From Stephanodiscus triporus (taxonomy: Eukaryota > Bacillariophyta > Thalassiosirophyceae > Thalassiosirales > Thalassiosiraceae): a stretch of 15,058 bases of DNA. The stretch lies in contig JALLAZ010000516.1 in NCBI GenBank assembly GCA_036939755.1, positions 1 to 15,058 of the forward strand. Reading direction: 5' to 3'. The notes beneath the pieces were generated by a model. That model saw only the letters and a program-made list of their open reading frames with translations, was not told the origin of the DNA and did not search any database. The position numbers and the translations under genes were made by a program. Below, one piece after another: positions 14,630 to 15,058 of the stretch. Each line of letters begins with the position of its first letter. Within the stretch, counting starts at the first letter, position 1.

Positions 14630-15058
14630 CTAATCATGTAAAGTCTCTTTTACGACGTGTGCAGCATGGCAGTATTGGCAAATCCATTTGCCAATATGGC
14701 AAAAGCAATAGGTTTTAACTTGTTTGGGGGGATTGCCAAAGTTCTTGAAGGTGCACGGATAGTTTTGGTAATGGAGCTTTGCTGTGCAAACCCACCGCCC
14801 TCGAGCATACTTCGTCACATGGGGCGGAGCTTCATCAGCTGGTGGATGGCACACGCTTTCTGCTGCTTGTCCTCGTCCTGCTCCACCACCCATCTGTTTT
14901 TAATGAGCTGCCATGCAAGCTTGTGGTGGAACTCTTGGAGGGTGGAGATCTTATTTGGCTTGCAAAAGAAACGGTAGGTGAGAAATGCATTGACCTCCAA
15001 AATGGCAAGCAAAAAAGAGAACACACGCAATTCCCATCTTGTTGTCATGATGGTCCCT
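14630..15058 (-). pseudogene. piggyBac-like transposase C-terminus, frameshifted and cut by the window edge
   Basis: The minus strand enters from the right edge with TTRWELRVFSFLLAILEVNA, then NKISTLQEFHHKLAWQLIKN. This resembles the end of the DDE_Tnp_1_7 (piggyBac-type) domain, where an Asn-rich helix and an F-x-x-x-L-A-x-x-L-I segment close the core. A frame change at about 14815-14850 switches to PPHVTKYARGRWVC, then QVKTYCFCHIGKWICQYCHA, ending at 14630. The C-x-C ... C-x2-C-H pattern fits the Cys-rich C-terminal domain that follows the piggyBac core. The catalytic Asp residues lie beyond the window. The frame break suggests it is dead. A related IS4-type family is the alternative. Confidence 0.6.

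Overview
The window looks like nuclear DNA of a eukaryotic alga, most likely a centric diatom. The signs are short GT-AG introns (about 75-125 nt), eukaryote-only proteins (a kinetochore subunit and an snRNA-promoter factor), a secreted trypsin with a diatom-style 'SPTKAPS' Ser/Thr/Pro stalk, a KEA-type cation antiporter with an N-terminal presequence, and decayed transposons. No bacterial operon structure, rRNA or tRNA was recognised. The organism is an inference; no marker gene fixes the species.

Layout. 1-464 (-): broken end of a LINE-type reverse transcriptase with an FVDD active-site motif. 465-1009: no gene seen. 1010-1950 (-): a two-exon SPC25 gene (kinetochore NDC80 complex); splicing completes the C-terminal globular domain. 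2269-3312 (+): a two-exon gene for a single-pass membrane/coiled-coil protein of unknown function, divergent from SPC25. 3685-6138 (-): a long protein resembling SNAPC1/SNAP43 with a tail carrying four copies of a G-x-G-K-N-A-L-x-x-L-L-S motif. 6580-8586 (+): a secreted trypsin-family zymogen with a predicted GPI anchor, divergent from the SNAPC1-like gene. 8863-10326 (-): a KEA/Kef-type K+(Na+)/H+ antiporter lacking an RCK domain, convergent with the protease.

10533-14402 is a decayed DNA transposon of about 3.9 kb. It has inverted terminal repeats with internal arrays of an 11-bp unit (8 copies left, 5 right). It carries two convergent broken genes: a DDE transposase (+) ending at 11970, and a second ORF with a Cys-rich motif (-) ending at 12042. 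Its right neighbour, 14630-15058 (-), is the C-terminal end of a piggyBac-like transposase with a Cys/His-rich tail, cut by the window edge.

The five host genes show no shared pathway. Their alternating divergent and convergent order is ordinary for a compact algal genome. The points most worth follow-up are the repeated tail motif of the SNAPC1-like protein, the convergent two-gene transposon, the spliced SPC25 with an E2F-like site upstream, and the GPI-type trypsin with a charged propeptide.
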